This document shows, piece by piece, positions 34,637 through 47,104 of a DNA stretch of 64,000 nt. The notes below the pieces were generated by a model. The model made no database searches. It was not told the origin of the DNA and was given only the letters and a program-made list of their open reading frames with translations. The position numbers were made by a program, and so were the translations under genes. The stretch covers positions 138,201,506 to 138,265,505 of the forward strand of contig NC_030681.2 in the NCBI RefSeq assembly GCF_000004195.4, read 5' to 3'. Numbering within the stretch: position 1 is the stretch's first letter; each line of letters opens with the position of its first letter. The DNA comes from Xenopus tropicalis (lineage: Eukaryota > Chordata > Amphibia > Anura > Pipidae).

Positions 34637-35489
34637 TGATTCTATGACATTTTTCTACCTTAGTAAATGAGTTCTAGCAGCTTAATGGAGCCGGGTGTTT
34701 ACATTTGGTACATGGCAATTTAATGTCCCAGACATAATGCTGTATTGGATCTAGTAATCACTAACTACCCAGAACAAATCTCAGTGCATAGATTGTGAAT
34801 ATACTTATACAGCTAGAAACTTAGAACAAATAGTTGTCCTTTAAAATGATATATAGCAATTACTGTTCATAATTTATTTATACAGGAAAGAACTATGAGA
34901 GCACCAACCCAAGTGGCTTAACTTAGAGGCAAGGAATTAATAAATGGGAAGAAGAAGGCTTTTAAAATCTGCAAGTCAGAGGGGACAGAAAAATTTAGAA
35001 CCTATAAATATTAAAACATGTTACAAAGAAATTGAAATAGAAATTGAGAATTGAGTTGGTCCAGTTGCACAGAGCAATAAGGAAAAGCAAATTAAATCAG
35101 CAGTAAAAAAGTAAGATTTATGTAAACAAGGCGATGGAGCGTGGTGATATACACCCATGAGTAATTAGAAAGCTTAGATCCAATTTAGACCATTATTGTT
35201 CGTTTTCTCAGATTCCCTTTATTCTAGTATTCTACCAATAGGTAAAGAGAAAGCAGCTGAGATCCCAATATTTAAAAAGGGTTTATTTTTTCAACCTGAC
35301 AGTTACAGTCCTGATTATGTTTTGAGGGATGGCATTATAATCAGCATAGGTTTATAAGGGACAGATCATGTCAAACAAAACAAAGTATAGTATTAATTAT
35401 GGCATATATAATATAAATGCAACTATTACATTTTATATTATGCACTATTTTAAAACATCTTCCAATTTAAAACCTTACCGCCTTGGTGA
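34637..35489. other. AT-rich spacer with no supported gene
   Basis: No feature recognised. Confidence 0.4.
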
Positions 35490-35497
35490 TCATAGAC

Positions 35498-35696
35498 CAG
35501 GGGTGAGCAAAATTTTTGGCTCAGGGGCCACATTGACTTTCAGACGGACCGGGCTAGCATTACAACATTTCCGTGCCATTTCTGCTCGTCAGTCCCTAGA
35601 TGCCAAGTCTTGCGTGATGAGACTTGCGGAGTCGGCGGGGATTAAAAAGACCAACGGGCTGGACGTGGCCTGTGGGCCATAGTTTGCCCACCCTTG
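35498..35696. mobile_element. hAT-type MITE, CAGGGGTGAGCAAA ends
   Basis: The ends are CAGGGGTGAGCAAA and TTTGCCCACCCTTG. The 8-bp duplication TCATAGAC is exact (35490-35497 and 35697-35704). Length 199 bp. Confidence 0.94.
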
Positions 35697-35704
35697 TCAT
35701 AGAC

Positions 35705-37657
35705 TCAGTGAATTAGCGTTTGTAGCAGTGCAGGGCAATTATCTCTTTGTGGCGATGCCTAGCAGAGTACACAGACAGTCATATAACAGTTTATGACACA
35801 TTATAGACTGCAGCCCAGTTTAGCAGCCCGGTTCGGCACAGCCCACGGCCTGGTGCTTGGGGTCCTCTGAAATAAAACATCTTGCTTTATCTAATGTAGA
35901 AAGTTCCCTGGCAACTTACAAATTGGCCAGGGGTGTCAGGGTTTCCTAATTGAAGGGGGTGGTTGGTTGGTTGCAGATGGGCCTAAGGTAGAAGTTGGCC
36001 TCAGTAGAGGCTGACACTCTTAGGAAAGATTTGTATTAGCTAATTCTATGAGCGACAGGCAGGATTTCCATAGTTGAACAATAAATTCTGCTTATCAGTA
36101 TTATGAAAGTACCCTTTAATACAGCATCCATTTGGAACTGTGTCATCACTATATCAATTTCTCTTTTCCGAGGGCTCTGCTTTCTAGCCACCACCAATAC
36201 AGAGTGTAAGTGCCCCATATCCTGACTATAAGCCTGTTTATAAGCCAGTAATATATCACCCCTGTTCCACTATTCTACAATATCATACTGTGTGAATAAC
36301 GGAGCTAATGAAATGCAGCGAATGGTGAGTGTGATTGCGAATGTCTCCTCGGGTGCTCTGCCGAGTTCCTCAATGAGCCTCACAATGATTCCATGGCAAC
36401 CTATTTGATAAGTTCAGTCTCTAACCTTTGACTTATTTAATCCGATTGCTGGTTGAATAAGCATAGCAATTTTATTTCGGATGGAAAGCCTCCACATGAC
36501 AGATGCAGGATGGAAAACGCATTACTGAAATTCATTTTCGGATTGATTTGCAGATGACCCGATACAAAGCATTGTGTTTGCTGAGCACACAGAACTCATG
36601 TTAGTAGAATAATGGCTCTCTGTGGCAAAAGACCAAGAATAGAGAGGAAAACAGATTAAGTGTTCTTAAAGTCTGAGCCAAGAAAAGGCAACCCATGCCT
36701 AATAGCAATCTAAAAAACAACATTATTGGACACTGGGGAGAAAAACAGGATTATTAATCTCCTGGCAAACTAGGAGTATTCTCTGCCAGTGCCTTTCAGC
36801 TGGTGGAGAAAATGTTTTTGAATCAGATTATGGTGAGAAAATCTGAGAAATCCTCTGCAGGGGCCTCCTACCCCACTCCCGAATCAGCACATCGGCTCAC
36901 CCTATTAGGGCCTCACTCCTCAGTACCTCATGATAAAAGCTAAAGTTGTGTAGGGTTGGCAGCCAAAGCCCCTGCCCTCTCCATACTTCCTATCCCTGGT
37001 TCTCAGTTGGACAGGAATACGTATAATTAGAAATGGGACTTGAGTGGCTTCTCCACCAAAGATCCAGGAAGATGTAGGCAACTGGCCAGAGATGGTTACA
37101 CTCTGTATATATATTCTTTTTTTAATATGACACTTTGAATAAAATTTATATTTTTATGGATGATTTTGAGTTATGGGATACTCTTTTTTTGTTGTTGTTT
37201 GATGTGCCCTTTGGTTCCGGGGGCTGTATCCTGATAACCACGGCCCTTTTGTGACTGGCCATTTATGTATATCCCCTGTGAACTAATATCGTTTTAAGAT
37301 TTTTGCTTCACTGACCTAGCCACATAATCTGCAATTGAACTTGCTACTTTTCTTGTAGCTTTCACTGACACAACATAAAAGGGGTGATACTGGGGTGTAT
37401 GGTGGCAGGACTGTGACACAATGGAAGCAAGCAGGGATTGGGTGGACTGGGGGCAGGCCTATTGTGAGTTTGGGTGGATTGGGAGTATAATGGGGCTGCC
37501 CAGGGGTACAAATTTACTAGGAAATACATTGCCAGTAAATTAATAATACTTTCTTCAGTAGGGATGTGCAGGTTGGCTAAAACACATGGGACACCTGGCT
37601 TTACCCACGTGTTGGACTGATTCATCTGACCAATTTCCCCCAGAGATGGGTCGCAGG
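35705..37657. other. Spacer; 36290-36620 is a candidate conserved non-coding segment
   Basis: No repeat or frame was recognised. About 36290-36620 is repeat-free, with words such as GAATAAGCATAGCAATTTTA and TGACAGATGCAGG. Function is not shown. Confidence 0.2.
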
Positions 37658-37905
37658 TAGCGATGAGCGAATCTGTCCAGTTTTGCTTCGTCTAAAAATT
37701 TGGGAATCTTTCAAAAGATTTGCAAAACGCCGAAAATGTTGCATGTCAAAAAAAAATTGTTGCCCGCGACTATTCTTTTGATGTGCGACAATTTGGCAAA
37801 TTTTTCTGCAGCGATTTTTTTCATCCCTTTTGCAAAACAATCCGCCAATGGCGAAACTCAGAAAACCGCAAATCCATGCCTAGCGAAACATTTCGCTTAT
37901 CACTA
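37658..37905. mobile_element. MITE with TAGYGATRAGCGAA ends
   Basis: The termini TAGCGATGAGCGAA and TTCGCTTATCACTA form a 14-bp inverted repeat with two mismatches. The interior has TTTTGC/GCAAAA alternations but no gene. TA at both extremities would fit a TA-target element such as Tc1/mariner, though the superfamily is not proven. Confidence 0.8.
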
Positions 37906-39175
37906 GTCACAGGCATGTAATGGGCCAAATTCCCTGCCATCCGGCCACTCCCATAACCTCTCTGTACCATGCCGAGCACTTCAAGTGATGGGGCGGCACT
38001 TATTTATATGCTTGCACTCATCCGTCCCACTTGGAGGCTGCAGGACAGATGTGAGTTTTATGGCCCCCAATTCTGCTCAAGTGCTCTATAGACTTTATAT
38101 GTCACCATTATATTTAATATAATCCAGTCCTGAAACAGGAATGGCAAAAAGTAATAAAAGAAAAAAAAAGATAATTATAGCAGGAATCATTCTCTGGACT
38201 ACATCTCAGAAGTGAAGTGGAAACATATTAAATGTATTTTGCTTAGCGATGTATCCGGATATATTCAGCAAGTCCATTTGTGGAAAATACGGGAAATGAA
38301 ACAAACGCTTTGACATAAAATGACAGCTCAGGCTTCCGCCTTCTGTGGGCAACTTATATGAATATAGCTGATCTAACAGGTATTTAGGAATTAATGGAAT
38401 TCACCACTTTTTGATCCATAAATCAAACACAGATGTGGAAATTGTATCTTCATTGCATAGACAACAAAAGTCTGCACAGGTTAAAAATGGCGACCCTGCC
38501 TGACTAGGGGAACATACTGGACTATGTACTAAACCCTACATGACAGCTTTGGCAGTTCCAGATTCTGCAATTAGAAATTGTCAGCTACACTTTCCTGCGC
38601 TCTCGTTAAGTTGCTAATTACCTTGAAAGATTCCTAATTAGCATCAACAGAAATCAAAGAGTTAAAGCATCTTTCTCTTTCTGTATGTACTGAGCACACA
38701 CCATAACCATTATTAATATAAACTCCATGGTTTGTCATGTACACGCTCCACCTACGGAAATGCTAATTTCAGTTGTAGACGGTTATTTCTGTATATTTTT
38801 CTGTCGGGAACATTTGTATGACTATCTAAATGACAAGATTAAAGGGCAATGATAATGTATCTGCTGTAATGGAAGGGGAACTATTTCTTCTTTAGCAGAT
38901 TGTTTCCTCGTTATTAGGGAAAATGAAACAAGTTTAAGTTTTCTTATACTTTGTTAGGTAAGTTACTCTCCTTAGAGAACAAATGGACACAGGATTGCAT
39001 TGCTGACATATCGGCATGATTTGCAGAATATGTGATTTAACAAAATTATCTGGACAGAGAAGAAGCTCCCTAGAATGGGTTCCCTAGGGTAGCGTCCTGC
39101 ATTGGGGCAGGTACTCAAAGGTTACTCGCAGAAAAACAGGAGCTTCAAATCTGTGCCGGACTGTATTCAGACATA
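37906..39175. other. Spacer; hAT fragment near 38058-38141 and a repeat-free block at 38160-38950
   Basis: TTTATGGCCCCCAATTCTGC through AATCCAGTCCTGAAA (38057-38135) is a fragment of the hAT family seen at 50306-50488. About 38160-38950 is repeat-free and rich in TAAT cores (GTTGCTAATTACCTTG, TTCCTAATTAGCATC). It is a candidate regulatory segment only. Confidence 0.3.
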
Positions 39176-39183
39176 TTTACGCC

Positions 39184-39399
39184 CAGGGTTGGACTGGGCG
39201 GTGAAGGGCCCACCGGGGCCCGCGCCCATAGCCCGCCCATATGGCCCATGCCCATAGCCTCCCCCCCCTAACCCCCCTCGCAGGGCCCCGACCCTGGGGC
39301 AGGTGCAGTTGGGCAGGGGGAGCGCCGCATGGGTCAGGTCTGGACCGCCGGGGCCCACTGGGATTTTTCCTGGTGTCCCGGTGGCCCAGTCCGACCCTG
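39184..39399. mobile_element. hAT-type MITE, CAGGGTYGGACTGG family
   Basis: The ends are CAGGGTTGGACTGGGC and GCCCAGTCCGACCCTG. The flanks TTTACGCC (39176-39183) and TATACGCC (39400-39407) match at 7 of 8 positions. Confidence 0.92.
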
Positions 39400-39604
39400 T
39401 ATACGCCCACCAGAGAGCAGAAGTGACATAGCATGCGTCACTTGCGGAAGTGATGTAGCATGCAGCATTTGCGTGACATCACTTCCTGTAGCATGTGACA
39501 TCACTTCTGTATGAGTGACGTCACATGTGATGGATTAAAGCGCCTACACCCCATCTCTGACTCCTGATATAATTGACTAGCATGTTAGTGAATATGATAG
39601 GGTA

Positions 39605-39710
39605 TTAGATTGTAAGCTCCACTGGCGCAGGGACTGGTGTATAATGTATGCAAAGTGCTGTGTAATATGTCGGTGCTACATTATATTAAGAATACTAATA
39701 ATAATAGCAA
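39605..39710 (+). mobile_element. SINE/L2-like 3' tail with (AAT)n
   Basis: TTAGATTGTAAGCTCCACTG, then GCAAAGTGCTGTGTAATATG, and a TACTAATAATAATAG tail follow the L2/MIR-like 3' end pattern common in vertebrates and related to 3255-3345. Confidence 0.65.
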
Positions 39711-40929
39711 ACACCTCGGTCTCCAGTAGAAGCATTTCACAATGTCACGTCAGCCATAATGCTTATTGTTATACTGTATTTGAAAGGAGACAGCCAATCT
39801 AAAGTTTTGATGATCCCATTCTGTCACTATAGGATTTACTATTTTTCCTTCAACGTTAAATGGGAAAATCTCATTTCAGTTGAGTGATACACAATTCTCT
39901 TCACACAGAGGTTTGCCTCGCTCTGTCTGTGCTTTATCAATTAATTTATATCTTTCCTCCCCACTGCAATTTGGATTTAATTTCCTTCTGCTGGGCTTAC
40001 ACAAATGAAAATGTGCAGGTACCTTGAGTTGCCTGATAAATACCATGTTCTGGACAATGTCTCATTTATCATGTAAATACATTTCCTCCCTGCAGAAATG
40101 AGACAGGCCGGTGAGGCAGTTTACCTGTACCTGATGGCTTGTCATTTTCCCAGTGAGATTAAATAAGTCACAATATACACATTCTAACTGGAATATTAAT
40201 GTTATTTCAAAAAAAGTCAAGCATATACACAACAAGGGGGTGTGTGGGGGCACTCCAAGGCTAAATAAAATAAACAAGTACCATGGAAGTGCTACTGATC
40301 TGGCCAAATTAGATACAAACATACAGTACAAAAAAGAGGGGATTGATCAATGCATATTCCCTGGCCCCCTGTCTCATAAGTAACTTGTGTATGTATATTA
40401 AATAACAGGGTTTTGGTAACAAAGTTATGATTATAAAATTAGAAGCCCCTATATCACGTCAAGGTAAACACCATATGGTGGTCCTAGATATTTACCTCTA
40501 TTTTTCAAATTCTGACACCTCCCTTGCATTTCTTCAGATAAGAAGCATAAAAGGAACAGGAAAGCATCAAAGCAACTTGTTTTTATACAGAGGATATTGT
40601 GTAAGGTTAAGTACTGGATGGTCAGGTACAGGGGCAAAGCTGACAGCAGGTCTTGAAACCCACAGCAACCAATCACCGTGTAGTATTTGCTGGTCCACTG
40701 TCTAAAGAAAAAGTTCTGATTGGTTGGTTGGATGGGTTACTATTATTGTCCCCTTGGGAACTAATGGAGCACGTACATGAGAGACAACAAGAAAAATATC
40801 TCAACTATCTGCTGGTGGTGGAAGTAGGCTACTTCTGGTTCCCTGTAATCCATTGAGATACATGGAGCAGATGTTTAGCTTTATAGGGATACATTAATTT
40901 CTGGATCAATCACTGCTGATTGTTAATAA
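39711..40929. other. Spacer with no supported gene
   Basis: About 39880-40170 is repeat-free with no recognised function. About 40620-40780 (CACAGCAACCAATCACC) resembles a diverged copy of the MITE at 47105-47256. Confidence 0.35.
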
Positions 40930-41170
40930 CATAACAATTTAAACTTTTTTTACTAGAAAGTCATCCAACCTGTTTTGAACTCCACTAAGGAATCACTTTC
41001 TACCACTTTCTTAGTAGAGAATTCCATAGCACTACTGTCTGTACACTAAAGAAAGTTCTCCTAAGCCAATAGTTCTTTCTTCCATGGTCAGTGTATATCC
41101 ACTTGTCACCCTCGATTTCAACCTTTAAACACAGTTGGCAATATGATGCTCCATGAAGCCTGGGATCCAC
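40930..41170 (-). pseudogene. LINE C-terminal remnant, antisense
   Basis: On the minus strand the trace HGRKNYWLRRTFFSVQTVVL then WNSLL resembles the C-terminal RxFFSVRVV.LWNSLP segment of CR1/L2-type LINEs. The same segment appears in the shifted frame at 27035-27075. The preceding KVEIEGDKWIYTDHG is not assigned. Several stops interrupt the frame downstream. Confidence 0.5.
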
Positions 41171-41219
41171 ACCGGCCCAGAAGTATTTCTGCCCCAAGGG
41201 AAACCATCACCCTTAGGGA

Positions 41220-41724
41220 AGTCGGGGAGCAGGGACCCGTGAAGGAGGTGAAGCTAGAACAGGTTAAATAACATCAGGGCACTTTCTGAGTCAGACAGTT
41301 TGTATGTAGAAAGAGCAGCTTTCTTGCTCCACCAGGAGAGGCGAGTAAAGGAGTAGTCTCCTAACAAGCTTACTTGCCTTAGATTAGGGACACAGAAGTG
41401 TCAGGGACTAAGCCAGTCCTAACTCTCCCCTAACTCTACGAGAGAGGGATAAACCGGTGCACTTACCTCCTGTCACTCTGTTGGTTGTCTTTACCCTGCC
41501 TAAACTCTATATGAGAAGGATAAACCAGTGGACACATCTGCTTTATAATCAATTGTATTGCTGAAATCCTGTTACACCTCATCAGAGAGTGAGTATTGAT
41601 TTGCCCTGCATTACCATCATTTGTCTTGGACAAATAAACAGTTATCTTTGTTTGCAAGAGCTCCTGGCGTCCACCTATTTCATTACTGCACTATTCACAT
41701 ACACGTTACTGTGGGAGGTGAAGT
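41220..41724 (+). other. Possible solo LTR remnant
   Basis: CCTCATCAGAGAGTGAG, AAATAAACAGTTATC (polyadenylation-like, 41630) and a CACATACACGTTACTG end suggest an old LTR. GGATAAACCRGTG occurs twice (41448 and 41519). No paired copy or target duplication was found. Confidence 0.25.
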
Positions 41725-42099
41725 CAGTACCACCGCTCCCTATTCGCAGAGTACGCAGTCTGCGTAGGGCACCAACTCCCAGGGGGGCACCATACCAGCT
41801 GCTCAAAAAAAAAAATCATTTTTATATAGCGCATCCCGCTGTCCCGGATAGTTCAATCAATGTCCCGCATTTCCGGGCCATTCATTGAACTATCAAGCAC
41901 AGTGGGATGCGCTGGCTGTACTCTACCATCGGCTTCTACTGCTGCTCTGAAACTTGTGCAGCGGTGACTGGCCCTTTTATAAGGTTGCACCCCGTGGTAC
42001 GTGTGACGTCATATGCATGGGGCGCAACCTTATAAATGGGCCTGTCGCTGCCGCAAAAGGAGCAGAGCCGCAGAAGGAGCGGCTGTGTACGGTGGGGGT

Positions 42100-42356
42100 T
42101 ACTGTGTAAGGGGGGGGCAACTGAGTACGGGGGGCTACTGTTTATGGGGCTACTGTCTATGGGGGCAATTGGGGGCACTTACTATGGGGGCATTGTCTAT
42201 GGGGGCTATTGGGGGGCGCTTTCTATGGGGGGCACTGTGTATGGGGGGTACTGTCTATGGGTGCACTGTGTATGGGGGTACTGTCTATGGAGGCACTGTG
42301 TATGGGGTGTACTGTGTATTGGGCCATTGGGGGCACTGTATATGGGGGGGCAAAAC
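42100..42356 (+). repeat. G-rich 15-17 bp minisatellite
   Basis: Repeated CTGTSTATGGGGGYA units (such as CTGTCTATGGGGGCA and CTGTGTATGGGGGTA) lie head to tail with degenerate spacing. All G runs are on the plus strand. The array follows a GC-rich dispersed repeat at about 41725-42100. Confidence 0.88.
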
Positions 42357-42821
42357 TGGTACATAGTTATAACTCACTTATAACTGACTGCCTTCTCTCT
42401 ATATTTGTATTTTATATGTAGGAGTTGCTATATTGTTTTCCTTAGGTAGTACAATATGAGGGTAAAGTACAATTTGATCCCACCATTTCAACTATATAAA
42501 AAGAGTATTTTTTGGAAAAAAAAATGGGGTGTGGTAATTGGGGCGTGGCCACAAAAGTGGGCGTGGAGGGGGCACAAAAGTAAATTTCTGCTTAGGGCAC
42601 CCATTTGGCCAGCAGCGGGTGTAGTTATACAGTACAACAGCCTCCATATAGGCGCTTCCATTTTGCGAAGGCTCATCCTGAAGATAGAGAGTTACATGTA
42701 CCCCATGATCTATTCTAGCTGGACACTTTGACTATGTCAGCCAAATAGGGGTTACAGATCCAACTCATTCTGAACAACATCAATAAAGCACTGGTTATCA
42801 TCTCTCTTGGGAAAGTACAGT
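42357..42821. other. Spacer with no supported gene
   Basis: GC/AT-mixed sequence continuing the dispersed repeat that holds the minisatellite (GGGGCGTGGCCACAAAAGTG near 42540). No frame with a recognised domain. Confidence 0.35.
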
Positions 42822-43365
42822 CTATGGCCAAAGGTATATAGACACATTTTAAGCTGAAAGTATCTCCATCTTTCATTTAAAACATACCTCCCTGATTTTC
42901 ACAGGACAGTCCAGATTTTAACTGAGAAGTCCTTCATTTTGCTTTGATCTCCTGCACTGAACGCCAAATACATACAAAGTTTCTCAAACCTAATTAGATA
43001 GGTAGGCTTTTATCAGAGAGCCCACAATACTCACCCCCTGCACTGAGATACAACTGTAACTAATAAGTTAAACAGGTCTAAGGAACTGAGACTTGAGGCC
43101 AATTTCACCTTTATTAGCAAAACTGTAATAACAAGTAGTGACTGTCTATGGCATCTTTCTGCATATTAATATCCCCATGAACAAAGCTCAGTACATACAT
43201 AGCTGGTTTGATGAGGAGGGAGTGGAAGAGCTTGACTGGCCTCCACCGAGCCCTGACATCAACCCAACTGACACTTGTATATCAACTGGCATTCCAGCTA
43301 AGAGCCAGACCTCACTCAGCCGCACAAATGTACTTGTGGGCGAATAGAAAAAAAGTTCCAACATA
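42822..43365 (+). pseudogene. Tc1-like transposase remnant, sense
   Basis: Near 43180-43265 the frame KAQYIHSWFDEEGVEELDWP then PPSPDINPTD matches the C-terminal catalytic region of Tc1 transposases (LDWPxQSPDLNPIEH), where the last catalytic acidic residue is expected just after SPDLNP. A shifted frame continues as RARPHSAAQ...WANRKKVP, a decayed version of the family C terminus. The terminal-repeat-like TATGGCCAAAGGTATATAGA lies at about 42826. Most of the element is deleted or scrambled. It belongs to the same family as the antisense remnant at 1886-2130. Confidence 0.72.
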
Positions 43366-46300
43366 TATATATATCTATATCCCCTCTGTGCTATGAAATT
43401 CCTCCTTTTTTTTTGCTAAGAAAAAGACAAATGATAAACATACATAAACCATTACACAGACATCATCCCTTCCTCTCTCTCCCTTTCTGTCACTGTACTG
43501 TTCTTTGTCACTTGCCTTTTACTTTCCCATTTTTCTCTCATTCCATGTCTCTCACTTTTAGCCTTTCTAAATTTTTAATGCGAACCTCCTGCTATGTTGT
43601 TATACTTTCATGAGAAAGACTAACTAGAAATAGGGAATTAGTGCATCCGTCCAAAAACAGCAAAGATGCCTGGTACCGGTACCGCTTCCTTTCTGCCAGT
43701 GCAACCACTGTACTGCTGTTATTTATTGAGAATGCACCACTGCCATTCAAAGGGTAGCACATACTGTAAGTGACTGTAAGGAAAAAAAAATATTGTCTTT
43801 TGCTTTGAATACGTTTATTTGGAGGTAGTATTTTCCAAGGTTATGATAATGGGAGAGCTCAAGGTTGCTCCTTTGATATATGTTGTAGTAGACACTCACA
43901 TGCTCACAAAATGTCAGCCTTTCTCACTTACACAAGGAACAGGAGAGAACCTGGGTGGTTTTATACAGTGCTTTGACAAGGGCAGTGCCAAGCCCCCGCA
44001 GGAAGGATAATCACCGACTTACCCTTTGCTTAATTCATGCATATCTCCATTTCTGGAACCCTTTCCCCCAAGACACAAATAATGACATCCAGGTTTTGGG
44101 ACAGAGAAGGTCACAGCTTTAATTACAGATTAAAATTCATGTATATTAACATCATTAATGTATTAACTTATCAACCAATATGCTTTACAACTTTTAGAAA
44201 AGAACCATATCCAATGAATGCTTGCCCAAAACCACTGCTATACTCCTTCCTGGGCTACCTGGCATGCCGGCCACCCAACCCCTTAAGGGGGCAGATGGGA
44301 AAGTTAGAACCAGGTAACCAACTTGTCACCCCTCTTGCGGGACCCATGCCCGACAAGAGCCTGCATCAGCACCAGTCGGCTATTCAGCCGTAACAATCCA
44401 TTACCAATGATCCCCAGGGCAAGCATTCCACTGGCTGCTGTGACAAACAAAATCTCTGGACCCCAGTGAGTCCCCACAGGTTGCTATCGTGACCTGTCCT
44501 ATAGGGTGCATGGGAGGGATGCTGCTCTGGTCTCAAGATGGCTCTGCTTCTCCCTTACGCTGGCCCTGTGTCTCCTCTCCCTACCTCTGTCATCACTTCC
44601 AGTCTCTTCCTAGCCCTGTCACTGCCCTCCTCCCTGCACTATGGGCCGTCCGGGGGCCCTTATTCTCCCACAGGACTCAGAGTGCTTTAGAGCAAAAAAG
44701 AGTATTTACCATGACAGGCATACTAAGTATGTTGGGGCAGTTGGTACAGGTAATTGAACTGGGGTCTCTAGCATGAGATTCTGCATCAAAAGGCCGATCA
44801 AAAAAAGGTTGAGATATCTGCCCTCTCCAAAGTGTAGTTGTGCTCAAATTGTGGGGCTTCTCTTCTCGGAAGGGGGGATGACAGGGGGCTTATACCCCAA
44901 AATGTGTGAGATGGGAGCTCTTGTTGGACCTGGAAACTTCTAATTACACTACAAAAACAGCACCCAAAATATCAGTCCTAATAAAAATGAAAGGCCACAA
45001 GCCGTACCATAGATGTTCCAGTTTATGATAAACACTGTTTCTTATCTGTGTGAGTTTTGTGCGGACTGATCCATAAAAAGACCAGGCGACATGTCAAGGA
45101 TTATGCTGCATGGAGCAATGCAATCTATGATTTATTTGATGAACTGTGACTCTCATGGGAAGGAAAATGGTTTGTTGAACGGTAAATGCACAAAAAGGTT
45201 TATAGCCAAACAATTTCACTCAAAAACCAACACTGCCCTACTCACAAAGTCATCTTGTTATCTCTGTAGACTGACTCAGTACATAATGAAAAAAAATGGA
45301 ATTGTAAGCAACTTTCCAATATCAATATTCATCAATTAAAAATAGTCAATTAAAATAGTTTTACAGTTATTTATAAACATCATGTCTGTTTATTCCTTTC
45401 CGTTCAGGTTGTAACTCTTGAAAAAGAAGTCCATTCTCCCCCATGTCTGTTAATCTGTTGGGTTCTGCCACATTGTTTCAGGAGTCAGAGCCAGGCAGAC
45501 ACAATCTAAGTTGCTTAGAATTGCACTTTCTTTCATTACGGCAGGCAGTAAGGACATTGCTGGTCTGTGCCCCTAGATGCTGCCCTCTGTGCCCCACTGC
45601 AGATTTTTCTATCTGGCACAAAGTATGGCGTGCACCAGACTTTCTGAGCGTATTTTCGCCAAAGTTTTCATCGCTTGCGCAACTTTTTCGACGCTCGTGC
45701 GACTTTTTTGTACGCTTGTGCGGAAAAATAGGGAACGTTTTCCCGCTGTTAACAATCATTAGGTTCGAAAATTTCATGACTTTCGGATCACCAATACGAT
45801 ATTATCGTGACTAATAAACTATTTTTTCGTAAGCACTTTCGTGATATTTGCGATCTTCAGAAATTTTCATATCCAATCCGAATTTATCCCATTCGGGATT
45901 CAAACTCGTGATTTCATGAATAGGGAATAATATTCAAAGTCAATATGCAGTTGGTCTTCATTTTTTATTATTTGTTGTTAATTCATTGTTTTACTTTTTT
46001 TTCAGCAGCTCTCCACTTTGTATTTTTTTGCAGTTATCTGGTTATTATTGGTTATCATATTATTTTATTTGATGTATATTGCAAAGTTGCTTGATTTATG
46101 TTTGTTCCAAAAAGCTTAAATTGTGTTTGGGTGGAGTTCCCCTTTAAAAAGCAAAAAAAAAAAAAGAGGAAAGCAAGATAACAGGAAGATATAAATTTAA
46201 GGTAGAAAATGTAAAAATAGAAAAAGAAAAGAAACCAGTAGGTCACATTTGCTCCTTTACATCTCAGAAAAAAGTGTAGGAAATGTATAGTGACGCAAGT

Positions 46301-46739
46301 GTGTGAGTCAGGCATGATCTATGAACGGACAGCTAATTAAGTCATAGTTCAAGCACAATGTTTAGCTGCGTGACATTTAAGTAGTCCGTAATTTATCTTG
46401 ATGGATTGGGCATGTTTGATATACTCATATACAGTAATTGCATTGAGTTCTGGAAGAACAATACCGCTGAGGGTCTGGTGTGTGTGCGCTTTTTTATTGG
46501 ATTTTTCCTGCTTTACGAACTGATGCATTATATATATATATATATTGAGGGCTTGGGCATTTGGAGCTGTGTGTGTGAGTGATAAGGGCTGCACTGGGCT
46601 GACATCTGGCTGAGCTGTATAGGGAAAGAGAGGCGGTGATGGAGAGTATTTAGTCGGCATCGGTGACCCCTAGAAGGTTGCAGGAGTAGAAGTGTTTTGG
46701 ATGGCGACTACTGTGGGGTTCGATGAACCCTGCTGAGCT
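43366..46739. other. Long spacer; diverged foldback-like segment at 45640-45930
   Basis: About 45640-45930 repeats the TTTTTCG/CGAAAA texture and the words TTGCGCAACTTTTTCG and CACCAATACGAT of the foldback at 7793-8301, strongly diverged. A (TA)n run lies near 46529-46546. Open frames such as 44489-44776 have no recognised domain. Confidence 0.4.
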
Positions 46740-47016
46740 CAGGGCCGGATTTCTCTCCGGTGCGCCCCGAGGCCGCCCCTGTGGGAGTCCCCCATGCGCG
46801 AACGCGCCCCCACTGCGCATGCGCAAAGCGCCAGCTCCCCATTACGCATGCGCGAACGCTCTTTTTAACTCCCATACGGAGCAGTGGGGAGAGGTCCCGA
46901 CTGCTCCGTATGGGAGCAAAATTAAAAAATGTTCTTGCGGCGGGGCGGCATGCCGCCCCTAAACTTCTGCCGCCCTAGGCCCGGGCCTTTGTGGCCTCTC
47001 CACAAATCCGGGCCTG
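46740..47016. mobile_element. hAT-type MITE, CAGGGCCGGATTT ends
   Basis: The ends are CAGGGCCGGATTT and AAATCCGGGCCTG. The 8-bp duplication GCTGAGCT is exact (46732-46739 and 47017-47024). The interior is CG-rich (GCGCATGCGC) and ends CTGCCGCCCTAGGCCCGGGC, matching 63476-63495. Confidence 0.94.
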
Positions 47017-47104
47017 GCTGAGCTATGGGCATTAGTATCATTAGCAACTTCATGCCTACTGTACTGAACAGATACAGCCAACTTTTATTCAAAGTGCCCC
47101 ATTA

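Noticed and set aside
42013..42421. Glycine/tyrosine-rich protein frames
   Set aside because: They are translations of the CTGTSTATGGGGG minisatellite in several frames at once.
44489..44776. 95-codon coding frame
   Set aside because: Proline/leucine-rich composition from CT-rich DNA, no family recognised, no second supporting exon.
45478..45814. Overlapping open frames of 99 and 123 codons
   Set aside because: They run through the TTTTTCG-module repeat related to the foldback element; the open frames follow from the repeat composition.
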